Positions 53,407 to 61,322 of a DNA stretch of 64,000 nt are shown here, piece after piece (position 1 is the stretch's first letter; each line of letters opens with the position of its first letter). Where the stretch lies: assembly GCA_964554535.1 (NCBI GenBank), contig CAZKPB010000001.1, positions 181,048 through 245,047 of the forward strand, written 5' to 3'. The position numbers were made by a program, and so were the translations under genes. The notes below the pieces were generated by a model, which did no database searches, had not been told where the DNA came from, and worked only from the letters and a program-made list of their open reading frames with translations. This stretch comes from DMER64 sp964554535 (GTDB taxonomy: Bacteria > Bacteroidota > Bacteroidia > Bacteroidales > UBA932).

Positions 53407-54579
53407 TTACTCGGGATATATCAAAAAGCGTGCTCTTTCCTTTTTAAAAGCCTCCAACTCATTTTGCCATAGTGCGGCAATGTCCTCGGCACTTTTTCCC
53501 TCACTAATCATTGGCCTGGCATAGGATACTTCCACCAGTCTTTCAAAACCGGACGAGAGGAAAAAGTGATCTCCCATAGTGCCGTCACGGTTTAAATTAC
53601 GGTAGGCCTCAATAATGTATTTAAGGGTAAATCCTTCATTCCAAATGGTTTCATCAGAGGGAGCCGTTCGTAAATCCACACCATGGCATAATTTGTCTTG
53701 TTGCGGGGGATGCTGGGCCCCCGGTACAGACACCGGCGTAAAAGTAAACGTACCGCCCTGCCATTGCGGATGGCCAAATACCTTGAAGGGAAAATCGGTT
53801 CCTCGGCCCACACTCACTACGGTGGCTTCAAACGGGCAGAGAGACGGATATAGGTAGATGGCCCGGTTATCGGGAAGATTGGGTGATGGTTTTACGGGCA
53901 ACGTATACTTGGTGTGGTGGGTATAACCCAGGCAGGGTATTACCGTTAAAGCGGTATGAAGGCCCTCCGGAAGCCAGCCTTTTTGATTGATCATTTCGGC
54001 CAACTCGCCCAAAGTCATACCGTGTACCACCGGCACAGGCACAATGCCCACAAACGATTTGTACTGCATGTCCAGCACGGGCCCCGACACAATATGTCCG
54101 TTGGGATTAGGCCGGTCCAGTACCACCAGAGGTACGCCGTGCCGTGCACAGGCTTCCATATAGTAGTACATTGAAGACAGGTAGGTATAGAAACGCAGTC
54201 CCACATCCTGTATATCAAAGACCGCCACGTCTATGCGGCGCATAAGGCTGTCCGCCGGAGCGTAAGTGCCGCCGTAGACAGAGTACACGGGGATTCCCGT
54301 AGCCGGATCAACGGCATTGTCCACAGGTGCTCCGGCATCTGCCGTACCACGAAATCCGTGTTCCGGTGCAAATATCACACGGATATCAATGCCGAGGCTT
54401 ACCAAGCTGTCAACCAAATGGGTATTGTCTATACGCGAGGTATGGTTGGCCATAACCCCCACCCTCTTGCCCTGCAACAGGTCAAGGTAGGCTGCCGTGT
54501 TTTCGGCACCTGTGCGCAAGGGGGCCACCGGACGTACAATAGATGCTAGGAAAATACCAAAAACCATTAAGATGTTCAT
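53407..54579 (-). CDS. namZ: DUF1343/NamZ-type exo-beta-N-acetylmuramidase
   Basis: A 390-residue exported protein of the GH171 family, which releases N-acetylmuramic acid from the ends of peptidoglycan fragments. The signal covers about residues 1-20. Conserved blocks are GKRVGVMANHTSRID, FAPEHGFRGTADAG with the likely catalytic Glu, FDIQDVGLRFYTYLSSMYYY, DRPNPNGHIVSGPVLD and VSVGRGTDFPFKVFG. It starts a minus-strand series with xdhA and xdhB. Divergent from frdA. Confidence 0.9.
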   Translation of the reverse strand: MNILMVFGIFLASIVRPVAPLRTGAENTAAYLDLLQGKRVGVMANHTSRIDNTHLVDSLVSLGIDIRVIFAPEHGFRGTADAGAPVDNAVDPATGIPVYSVYGGTYAPADSLMRRIDVAVFDIQDVGLRFYTYLSSMYYYMEACARHGVPLVVLDRPNPNGHIVSGPVLDMQYKSFVGIVPVPVVHGMTLGELAEMINQKGWLPEGLHTALTVIPCLGYTHHTKYTLPVKPSPNLPDNRAIYLYPSLCPFEATVVSVGRGTDFPFKVFGHPQWQGGTFTFTPVSVPGAQHPPQQDKLCHGVDLRTAPSDETIWNEGFTLKYIIEAYRNLNRDGTMGDHFFLSSGFERLVEVSYARPMISEGKSAEDIAALWQNELEAFKKERARFLIYPE

Positions 54580-54620
54580 TCGACTAAGTTATAAAAAAAA
54601 TGCATCTTGACATTGTTTTG

Positions 54621-54628
54621 TACTTTTG
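54621..54628 (+). promoter_or_regulatory. -7 promoter element for frdAB
   Basis: TACTTTTG matches TAnnTTTG and lies four bases before the ATG at 54633. An in-frame ATG at 54600 would place the promoter inside the gene and is rejected. Confidence 0.55.
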
Positions 54629-54632
54629 CATT

Positions 54633-56612
54633 ATGAACAACATCTTGGACGCACATATACCTGCCGGACCCTTGGAAGGCAAATGGGCACTTTGCCGCTC
54701 GGAATTAAAGCAAATACCTGAATACCAGCGTAATTTGTACACAATTATTGTAGTAGGGACCGGGCTTGCAGGTTCCTCGGCCAGTGCCGCACTGGCCGAA
54801 ATGGGGTTTAACGTGACGGTCTTCTGTATCAGTGACTCGCCGCGCAGGGCTCATTCTGTGGCGGCACAGGGTGGAATTAATGCGGCCAAGAATTACCAAA
54901 ACGACGGGGATTCGGTACAGCGCCTTTATGAGGAAACTCTCAAGGGTGGCGATTACCGCAGCCGCGAAGCCAACGTGTATCGGCTGGCCCAGTTGAGCAA
55001 TCTGATTATTGACCATTGTGTGGCGCAGGGAGTTCCTTTTGCCCGTGATTATCAAGGCTTCCTGTCTAATCGTTCTTTTGGCGGCACCAAGGTGAGCCGT
55101 ACGTTTTATGCCCGGGGCCAGACCGGCCAGCAATTGCTTTTGGGAGCGTATGCCTCAATGAACCGTCAGGTGGCCAAAGGCAGGGTTACTGTAAAAGAAC
55201 GTCACGAGATGCTGGATTTGGTGGTGGTGGATGGTCGTGCACAAGGTATTATAGCCCGGGATCTGGTTTCCGGAACTATTGAGCGCTATGCCGCCCACGC
55301 CGTGGTATTGGCTACCGGAGGCTACGGCAATGTGTATTTTCTCTCTACCAATGCCATGAACAGCAACGGGTCGGCTCTCATGCAGTGTTACCGACGCGGG
55401 GCTTTTTTTGCCAATCCCTGCTTTGCCCAGATTCATCCCACCTGTATACCCGTGCACGGGGAACACCAGTCCAAACTGACTTTAATGAGCGAGTCGCTGC
55501 GTAATGACGGCCGCATCTGGGTGCCAAAAGAACTGGACACTGTGCGGCGTCTGCGTGAGGGGACCCTGCGTCCTTCTCAAATCCTCGAGGCTGACCGCGA
55601 TTATTATCTGGAGCGCCGCTACCCTGCCTATAAAAATCTGGTACCAAGAGATATAGCTTCGCGTGCTGCCAAAGAACGCTGTGATGCGGGCTATGGGGTC
55701 AATGTGACAGGACGCGCCGTGTTCCTGGACTTCAAGGATGCCTTGCAGCGCCTGGGGCGCAAAGAAATAGATCGCAGGTACGGTAATCTGTTTCAGATGT
55801 ATGAAAAGATTACCGGAGATAATCCATATAAAGAACCCATGATGATCTACCCTGCCATCCATTACACTATGGGCGGCTTATGGGTGGATTACCGCCTTAT
55901 GACCACCATTGACGGCCTTTTTGCCATTGGCGAGGCTAACTTCAGCGACCACGGGGCCAACCGTCTTGGGGCCTCGGCCCTTATGCAGGGGTTGGCTGAC
56001 GGCTATTTCATTTTGCCGACTACCTTGCCGCATTACCTTTCCGGTCTGCCTTCCGTCGCGCTTTGTTCCACGGAGCATCCGGCATTTGTAAAAGTGCATC
56101 TGGAAGTACAGCAGCGGATTAACAGCTTGCTTAATTGTGCCGTGGCGGCCACCTACGGGCCGCAGGATGCCGCTTCCAGACGGACTCCCGCTGACGAGAT
56201 TTACCGTCAACTGGGGCACTTGATGTGGGAAAAAGTGGGGATAAGCCGGAATGCTGCGGATTTGGAAAGTGCTTTGGCAGAAGTGGATACATTAGAAGCT
56301 GCTTTTGAAAAAGCCGCTTGTGTTCCCGGGGTGCAATACGGAATGAACCAGGAACTGGAAAAGGCGGTGCGGGTATGGGATTTCTTTGATATGGCCCGCC
56401 TGATGATAAAAGACGCCCTACACCGTGCCGAGTCCTGCGGGGGTCACTTCAGGCAGGAAAGTTCCACCCCGGACGGGGAAACTCTGCGTAACGACGCAGA
56501 GTATATGTATGTGGGAGCCTGGGAATATAAAGGCCCGGACGGGGAGCCCGAGTTGCACAAAGAACAGCTGCACTTTGAATTTACCGAAATTTCACAACGT
56601 AATTATAAATAA
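54633..56612 (+). CDS. frdA: Fumarate reductase/succinate dehydrogenase flavoprotein subunit
   Basis: A 659-residue FAD subunit interconverting fumarate and succinate. VVGTGLAGSSASAALAEMGF is the FAD-binding motif, HSVAAQGGINAAKN holds the FAD-linking His, and FAQIHPTCIPVHGEH carries the substrate-binding His-Pro-Thr. MGGLWVDYRLMTTIDGLFAI and GEANFSDHGANRLGASALMQ follow. The Bacteroidetes type usually has a cytochrome b gene just upstream; here the upstream side is the divergent NamZ gene. Confidence 0.93.
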   Translation: MNNILDAHIPAGPLEGKWALCRSELKQIPEYQRNLYTIIVVGTGLAGSSASAALAEMGFNVTVFCISDSPRRAHSVAAQGGINAAKNYQNDGDSVQRLYEETLKGGDYRSREANVYRLAQLSNLIIDHCVAQGVPFARDYQGFLSNRSFGGTKVSRTFYARGQTGQQLLLGAYASMNRQVAKGRVTVKERHEMLDLVVVDGRAQGIIARDLVSGTIERYAAHAVVLATGGYGNVYFLSTNAMNSNGSALMQCYRRGAFFANPCFAQIHPTCIPVHGEHQSKLTLMSESLRNDGRIWVPKELDTVRRLREGTLRPSQILEADRDYYLERRYPAYKNLVPRDIASRAAKERCDAGYGVNVTGRAVFLDFKDALQRLGRKEIDRRYGNLFQMYEKITGDNPYKEPMMIYPAIHYTMGGLWVDYRLMTTIDGLFAIGEANFSDHGANRLGASALMQGLADGYFILPTTLPHYLSGLPSVALCSTEHPAFVKVHLEVQQRINSLLNCAVAATYGPQDAASRRTPADEIYRQLGHLMWEKVGISRNAADLESALAEVDTLEAAFEKAACVPGVQYGMNQELEKAVRVWDFFDMARLMIKDALHRAESCGGHFRQESSTPDGETLRNDAEYMYVGAWEYKGPDGEPELHKEQLHFEFTEISQRNYK

Positions 56613-56659
56613 AACAGCGCAACTTTCGCTCTTGCGAAACTTAAATTAATCTATTTCCC

Positions 56660-57409
56660 ATGAAAGTTATATTGCGTATTTGGAGACAGGCTCATGCCAA
56701 AGCTGCTGGAATGTTTCAAATGTATCCGGTGGACGGCTTTACGGAAGATACGTCTTTTCTGGAAGTCCTGGATATACTCAACAACAGTCTTGTGGCCCGG
56801 AATGAAGATCCGGTGGCGTTTGACCACGATTGCAGGGAAGGCATCTGCGGTGCTTGCGGTCTGTTCATTAACGGCCGTCCTCACGGTCCTGACAACCAGA
56901 TTACCACGTGTCAATTATATATGCGTCATTTTAGGGACGGGGCCGTTATTACGGTGGAACCCTGGCGCAGCAAGGTCTTTCCGGTGATAAAAGATTTGAT
57001 GGTGGACCGCAAGGCGCTTGACAAGATATGGCAAGCGGGCGGCTATATTTCGGTGGACGTGGGACAGGCTCCCGAGGCTCAAAGTATAGGTGTGCCCGTC
57101 CGGAAGGCCGAGTTAAGTATGGATGCAGCTGCCTGTATTGGTTGTGGCGCCTGTGTGGCGGCCTGTCCCAACGGGTCTGCCATGTTGTTTGTGGCTGCGC
57201 GCGTAAGTACCTTGTCTCTGTTACCTCAGGGCCGCGAGAATGCGAGTGAGAGGGCCCGGGCCATGATAGCTCGGATGGACGAACTGGGTTTTGGAGCCTG
57301 CACCAATATCGGCGCGTGTGAAGCGGAATGTCCCAAAGGAATATCCATAGAGGTTATTGCACGTCTGAACCGCGAATTCTTGTATTGTAAACGCCAAGAC
57401 CCTCAATAG
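56660..57409 (+). CDS. frdB: Fumarate reductase/succinate dehydrogenase iron-sulfur subunit
   Basis: A 249-residue electron-transfer subunit. The [2Fe-2S] site is DHDCREGICGACG plus TTCQLY. The [4Fe-4S] motif is CIGCGACVAACPNGS, and CTNIGACEAECPKGI supplies the [3Fe-4S] ligands. It follows frdA by 47 bases. Its 3' end is overlapped by 56 bases by the convergent lipoprotein gene. Confidence 0.94.
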   Translation: MKVILRIWRQAHAKAAGMFQMYPVDGFTEDTSFLEVLDILNNSLVARNEDPVAFDHDCREGICGACGLFINGRPHGPDNQITTCQLYMRHFRDGAVITVEPWRSKVFPVIKDLMVDRKALDKIWQAGGYISVDVGQAPEAQSIGVPVRKAELSMDAAACIGCGACVAACPNGSAMLFVAARVSTLSLLPQGRENASERARAMIARMDELGFGACTNIGACEAECPKGISIEVIARLNREFLYCKRQDPQ

Positions 57410-57938
57410 TAAGTGTGGTGCCGGACAAGGCCTGTTTAATGGCGGTCATCTGGTCGGGGAAACGGTCTTGAACATAATCCCACAACACGGAAGTCATATA
57501 GGTGTTTGAATAGAAAATCTGCAGGGTGTTGCCGTCCGCCTGACACGGAATGGCAAATCTATCTCCGGACGGTCCTTTAATGTTGAGGTATAAAATGTTG
57601 GAAGCCAGCTTGTAAGTGCCTTCATAGGTGGTTCCGTCGGAAAAGTAACAAGTGTACGTTCCGGAATGAGGGTCCTCCTTTCCCGAGGCTGAAACCTTGA
57701 TCAGCCCGGGTTCTTTCAGCAACTCTCTTATTTTACCGTAATTGCTGCTGAAGAAGGGATAATTGTTGATATCGGCTCCGTTTAATGAAATGGAAACGTT
57801 AACTTTGGCTGTATCAATATGCCAGGATCCCACATAAATGTTATTGACGTACCGATACGGATCCTTACTGCAGGCGGTACCCAGAAGGCCGATGAATAGC
57901 ACTGAGGATAAACGGATTATATGGAGTAAACAATGCAT
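57354..57938 (-). CDS. Lipoprotein of unknown function, possibly lipocalin-like
   Basis: A 194-residue exported protein. The ATG at 57938 gives a short signal ending in the lipobox GLLGTACSKDP with Cys23. The body begins VGSWHIDTAKVNVSISLNG and runs through alternating strands (GTYTCYFSDGTTYEGTYKL, then LYLNIKGPSG), like small beta-barrel lipoproteins of Bacteroidales. No firm family. The frame extends upstream, but a TATATTTG box six bases before 57938 supports this start. The last 56 bases overlap frdB on the other strand. Confidence 0.75.
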   Translation of the reverse strand: MHCLLHIIRLSSVLFIGLLGTACSKDPYRYVNNIYVGSWHIDTAKVNVSISLNGADINNYPFFSSNYGKIRELLKEPGLIKVSASGKEDPHSGTYTCYFSDGTTYEGTYKLASNILYLNIKGPSGDRFAIPCQADGNTLQIFYSNTYMTSVLWDYVQDRFPDQMTAIKQALSGTTLTIEGLGVYNTRIRGSDVQ

Positions 57939-57944
57939 AGGACA

Positions 57945-57952
57945 CAAATATA
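57945..57952 (-). promoter_or_regulatory. -7 promoter element for the lipoprotein gene
   Basis: The minus strand reads TATATTTG, six bases before the ATG at 57938. Confidence 0.5.
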
Positions 57953-57966
57953 ATAAATAATAGCAA

Positions 57967-58770
57967 ATGGAATCTTTTTGTATGCTTGACGGTATTCCGG
58001 TCAGAGTTTTTGATACCAAGACGCCAAAAACCCCTCTTTTGCTGCTTCACGGGTATTTGGAAACGCTGGAAGTCTGGGAATCCTTTATTCCGTTGGTGAG
58101 TGACACCTACCGGGTGATTGCTCCGGATTTGCCGGGTCACGGGGTAAGCGGGACCTTTGAGGTGAATACCATGGAACGGTGTGCCGGTGTGCTGGCTTCT
58201 TATCTTAAAAAGGAGCACCTTTCAGGCGCTGTTGTGGCCGGTCACTCCATGGGAGGGTATATTGCCCAGGCTCTATTGAATGATTATCCTGACCTGGTAA
58301 AGGGGCTTATTTTGCTCCATTCCACGCCCTTTGCCGATACGCCCCTAAAGCGGGAGGCTCGTGACAAGGAAATTGCGCTGATTCAGCGAGGCGGACTGGA
58401 AAAAATTGTGGAATTATCTATTCCTTTGATGTTTGCGGAAGAAAACCGCTCAAAATTTCACACACAGATAGAAGCTATCTGCGGAGCGGCCCTTTCTCAT
58501 AGTCCGGAAGGTATTTGTGCGTCTCTGCTTGGGATGAAAACACGTCCCGACTATACCGAATTGCTGGCTGCCACTCCCCTACCCCTGATGTTCTTTTTTG
58601 GGCTGAAAGACTACCATATTTCCGAGGAAAAAGCCCGTCAACTGGCCGCCTCTTATCCGCAGGCAACTACCGTTTTTTTGGCCTCCAGCGGCCATAACGG
58701 GTTTAAGGAAGAGCCGCAGGCTGTGGCCGAGGCCTTGCGGACCTACCAGAGGAAATTGCCAAACGGGTAG
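57967..58770 (+). CDS. Alpha/beta-hydrolase
   Basis: A 267-residue esterase-type protein without a signal peptide. The oxyanion region is LLLLHGYLETLEVWESFIPL, the nucleophile elbow is AGHSMGGYIAQALL (Ser in GHSMG), the catalytic Asp is probably in FFGLKDYHIS, and the His is in ASSGHNGFKEEP. The substrate is not predictable; MhpC/BioH-like enzymes share this pattern. Its end overlaps hflX on the opposite strand by 28 bases. Confidence 0.9.
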   Translation: MESFCMLDGIPVRVFDTKTPKTPLLLLHGYLETLEVWESFIPLVSDTYRVIAPDLPGHGVSGTFEVNTMERCAGVLASYLKKEHLSGAVVAGHSMGGYIAQALLNDYPDLVKGLILLHSTPFADTPLKREARDKEIALIQRGGLEKIVELSIPLMFAEENRSKFHTQIEAICGAALSHSPEGICASLLGMKTRPDYTELLAATPLPLMFFFGLKDYHISEEKARQLAASYPQATTVFLASSGHNGFKEEPQAVAEALRTYQRKLPNG

Positions 58771-59921
58771 CGGCCTGCCTGTACCTCGGCCACCATCTTG
58801 TACAAATCGGCGCGCAGCTTGTCTATGTTGGTTTTCTCTTTGGCAGAGATGAAAATGCTGGGAGTGTGTTCTTTGGACATCCACGTGCGGCGCAGGCCTT
58901 CCAAGGTTCTCAATTCTTTTTCCGGTGCTTGTGGGTCCATTTCACTCTCATCCACAAAGGCGTCTATCTTATTGAAAACCAAATATACAGGCTTATCGGA
59001 GCAACCGATTTCCTGTAGGGTTTGGTTCACCACAGCCATCATTTCTTCAAAGTTGGGGTGCGATATATCCACCACGTGTACCAGAATGTCGCTTTCGCGC
59101 ACTTCGTCCAGCGTACTTTTAAATGACTCTACCAGCTGTGTGGGTAATTTTCGTATGAAGCCCACCGTGTCGCTCAACAGGAAGGGGATGTTGTCCACCA
59201 CTACTTTCCGTACGGTGGTATCCAGGGTGGCAAAGAGCTTGTTCTCGGCAAAAACGTCGGTTTTGGCCAGCAGGTTCATCAGTGTGCTTTTACCCACATT
59301 GGTATATCCCACAAGGGCTATACGCACCAGGGAGCCTCTGTTGCTGCGTTGCGAGGCCATTTGACGGTCAATCTTGCTCAATTGCGTTTTGAGTCGTGCG
59401 ATTTTGTCCAGAATAATGCGTCGGTCGGTTTCTATTTGAGATTCCCCGGGCCCCCTCATCCCAATACCGCCGCGTTGCCGTTCCAAGTGGGTCCACATAC
59501 CTGTCAAACGAGGCAAAAGGTATTGGTATTGAGCCAGTTCCACTTGCGTTTTAGCATAGGCCGTTTTGGCTCTCTGGGCAAAGATATCCAGAATGAGGTT
59601 GGTGCGGTCCAGCACTTTGCACTCCAGTGCTTTTTCAAGATTGCGCAATTGGGAAGGGGAGAGCTCGTCATCAAAAATAGCGACGGTGGCTTCTTCCATC
59701 TTGATATAGGCAGCCAGTTCCTGAATTTTACCGCTGCCCAGATAGGTAGTTTGTTGCGGTTTTTCCATTTTTTGCACCATTCTTCCGCAGCCTACCACTC
59801 CGGCGGTATGTGCCAGGAATTCCAACTCATCCATATATTCGTTAAACATACGTTCGTCCTCGCCTTGTCTGAAGACGCTCACAAAAACCGCTTTTTCCGG
59901 TGCTACATCTCTGGTTATCAT
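58743..59921 (-). CDS. hflX: Ribosome-splitting GTPase HflX
   Basis: A 392-residue GTPase that rescues stalled or stressed ribosomes. The N-terminal HflX domain has RMVQKMEKPQQTTYLGSGKI, then LVRIALVGYTNVGKSTLMN as G1, LLSDTVGFIRKLPTQLV as G3 and NKID as G4. The glycine-rich ERQRGGIGMRGPGESQIETD linker is characteristic. Normal length. A terminator at 59934-59970 separates it from tonB upstream. Confidence 0.95.
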   Translation of the reverse strand: MITRDVAPEKAVFVSVFRQGEDERMFNEYMDELEFLAHTAGVVGCGRMVQKMEKPQQTTYLGSGKIQELAAYIKMEEATVAIFDDELSPSQLRNLEKALECKVLDRTNLILDIFAQRAKTAYAKTQVELAQYQYLLPRLTGMWTHLERQRGGIGMRGPGESQIETDRRIILDKIARLKTQLSKIDRQMASQRSNRGSLVRIALVGYTNVGKSTLMNLLAKTDVFAENKLFATLDTTVRKVVVDNIPFLLSDTVGFIRKLPTQLVESFKSTLDEVRESDILVHVVDISHPNFEEMMAVVNQTLQEIGCSDKPVYLVFNKIDAFVDESEMDPQAPEKELRTLEGLRRTWMSKEHTPSIFISAKEKTNIDKLRADLYKMVAEVQAGRYPFGNFLW

Positions 59922-59933
59922 AGTTGGTACAAA

Positions 59934-59970
59934 TCAAAAAAGAGCGCTCACTTGTTACAAGGAGCGCTCA
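59934..59970 (-). terminator. Terminator between tonB and hflX
   Basis: On the minus strand GAGCGCTC, an inner CTTG-N-CAAG arm, then GAGCGCTC and T6. GAGCGCTC is itself palindromic and occurs twice, so a direct repeat and a hairpin coincide. It ends the tonB transcript. Confidence 0.8.
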
Positions 59971-59996
59971 CTATTATTTATTAGGGAACTTACTAC

Positions 59997-60689
59997 TTAG
60001 CGTAATTGGAAGTTTAAGGGAAAATTGTACTTAACCTTGACCGCTTTGTCACGCTGTCTACCGGGTTTCCATTTGGGAGAAGAGGATACAACGCGTACCG
60101 CTTCTTTGTCAATGGAGGGGTCAACCCCGCGCAATACCTGCACGTTCTTTACGGAACCGTCGGTATCTACAATGAAGGAAAGAACTACACGACCCTGAAC
60201 ACCGTTTTCTTTGGCAACTTCCGGGTAAATAATACGTTCAAATACCCACTTGGTGAAGGAGTTTTCATCACCACCCTGGAATGAGGGCTTTTCTTCTACA
60301 ATGGCCAACGGAATAGCTTCTTCTTCAACAATTTCTTCTTCAGCAGCTACAACGTATTCACGGATTTCAATACCCATACTGGCATCGTCTTCTGTCTCAA
60401 TGAAAATGTCTTCTTCAATAGAAATATCGTCGTCAACAATTTCAATGGATTCTGACAAGACGGGAGCTTTGGGCATTTCCGGCGGCGGGGGAGGGGTTTC
60501 CATAGTGATGGGGACTTGTTCCTCTTCTACCACTACAGCGGTGCCTGTGTCTATGTCTGCAATGCTGGTCTCGTATGATTTGTATTCAAAAGCAGCGAGC
60601 ACAACAATCAGAGAAAAGATTAAGCCTATCTCAACAAAGAGCACTCTCTTATTTTCAAGACTGGCCTTTTTGCTTTTTTTAATTTCCAT
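59997..60689 (-). CDS. tonB: TonB-family energy transducer
   Basis: A 230-residue protein transmitting inner-membrane energy to outer-membrane receptors. One transmembrane helix (about 17-37, VLFVEIGLIFSLIVVLAAF), a Pro-rich segment (METPPPPPEMPKAP), an acidic spacer (IDVDDISIEEDIF-like), and the C-terminal TonB domain (VQGRVVLSFIVDTDGSVKNV, then SSPKWKPGRQRDKAVKVKYN). No exbB/exbD is near. Its ATG is 25 bases downstream of the mature end of tRNA-Ala on the same strand. Confidence 0.93.
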   Translation of the reverse strand: MEIKKSKKASLENKRVLFVEIGLIFSLIVVLAAFEYKSYETSIADIDTGTAVVVEEEQVPITMETPPPPPEMPKAPVLSESIEIVDDDISIEEDIFIETEDDASMGIEIREYVVAAEEEIVEEEAIPLAIVEEKPSFQGGDENSFTKWVFERIIYPEVAKENGVQGRVVLSFIVDTDGSVKNVQVLRGVDPSIDKEAVRVVSSSPKWKPGRQRDKAVKVKYNFPLNFQLR

Positions 60690-60714
60690 GTTGTTAGTTA
60701 CTTAATTTAGTTTG

Positions 60715-60788
60715 TGGACCATATCGGAGTCGAACCGATGACCTCGTGCATGCCATGCAAGCGCTCTAGCCAACTGAGCTAATGGCCC
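60715..60788 (-). tRNA. tRNA-Ala (anticodon GGC)
   Basis: On the minus strand the cloverleaf is complete: acceptor GGGCCAT/ATGGTCC with one G-U, D arm GCTC-AGTTGGCTA-GAGC, anticodon arm CTTGC-ATGGCAT-GCACG with anticodon GGC, variable AGGTC, T arm ATCGG-TTCGACT-CCGAT, discriminator A. The CCA is not encoded. The anticodon stem has a U-C mismatch at 28-42, where the E. coli counterpart has U-A (GCAAG). Length is 74. Confidence 0.93.
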
Positions 60789-60862
60789 GTATAGGTCTGC
60801 AAAATTAAAAAGATTATTTGAAACAACAAGCCCCAAGAAGTAATGTTTTCAATGAAGATGTG

Positions 60863-60870
60863 TAATTTTG
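60863..60870 (+). promoter_or_regulatory. -7 promoter element for ybeY-mnmG
   Basis: TAATTTTG matches TAnnTTTG, 18 bases before the ybeY ATG at 60889. Confidence 0.5.
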
Positions 60871-60888
60871 CAGCATATTTTTTTACGG

Positions 60889-61320
60889 ATGATTACTTTT
60901 ACAACCAATCAAATTTCTTATTCACTTAAAGATAAGCGCATTCTCCGTTCCTGGCTTATGGACGTCATAAAGAGGGAAGGTTTTTGCAGAGCCGACATTT
61001 GTTTTATTTTTTGTTCTGCCACCGCCCTTTTACAAATTAATAAGCAATTTTTGGGCCACAGTTATTATACTGACGTGATTACTTTTCCTTACGACGGAGC
61101 ACCGGCCGGCCTGGCGGGCGACATATTTATTGATGTGGAAACGGTGAAGGACAATGCCGGGGTATACCATACCACTTATACTGAAGAAATGCACCGGGTG
61201 ATGGTGCACGGTGTATTGCATCTGTTGGGTCAAGATGACAGGACCCCCGAACAACAGACACAGATGCGTGCGCTGGAAGATGCGGCACTTGCCAGTTTAC
61301 AAACCTTATATACCTTTTAA
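60889..61320 (+). CDS. ybeY: Endoribonuclease YbeY, rRNA maturation factor
   Basis: A 143-residue metal-dependent RNase involved in 16S rRNA 3' processing and ribosome quality control. LGHSYYTDVITFPYD and GDIFIDVETVKDNA are family blocks. The zinc-site motif reads HGVLHLLGQDD: the first two His are present but the third position of the usual HGxLHLxGyDH is Asp. The ATG at 60889 (MITFTTNQISYSL) is the family start; an in-frame alternative at 60868 lies in the promoter. mnmG begins 2 bases after its stop. Confidence 0.9.
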   Translation: MITFTTNQISYSLKDKRILRSWLMDVIKREGFCRADICFIFCSATALLQINKQFLGHSYYTDVITFPYDGAPAGLAGDIFIDVETVKDNAGVYHTTYTEEMHRVMVHGVLHLLGQDDRTPEQQTQMRALEDAALASLQTLYTF

Positions 61321-61322
61321 TC

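Noticed and set aside
59942..59969. Direct repeat GAGCGCTC as a regulator-binding site
   Set aside because: The two palindromic octamers form the arms of a hairpin followed by T6 right after tonB, which is better explained as a terminator.
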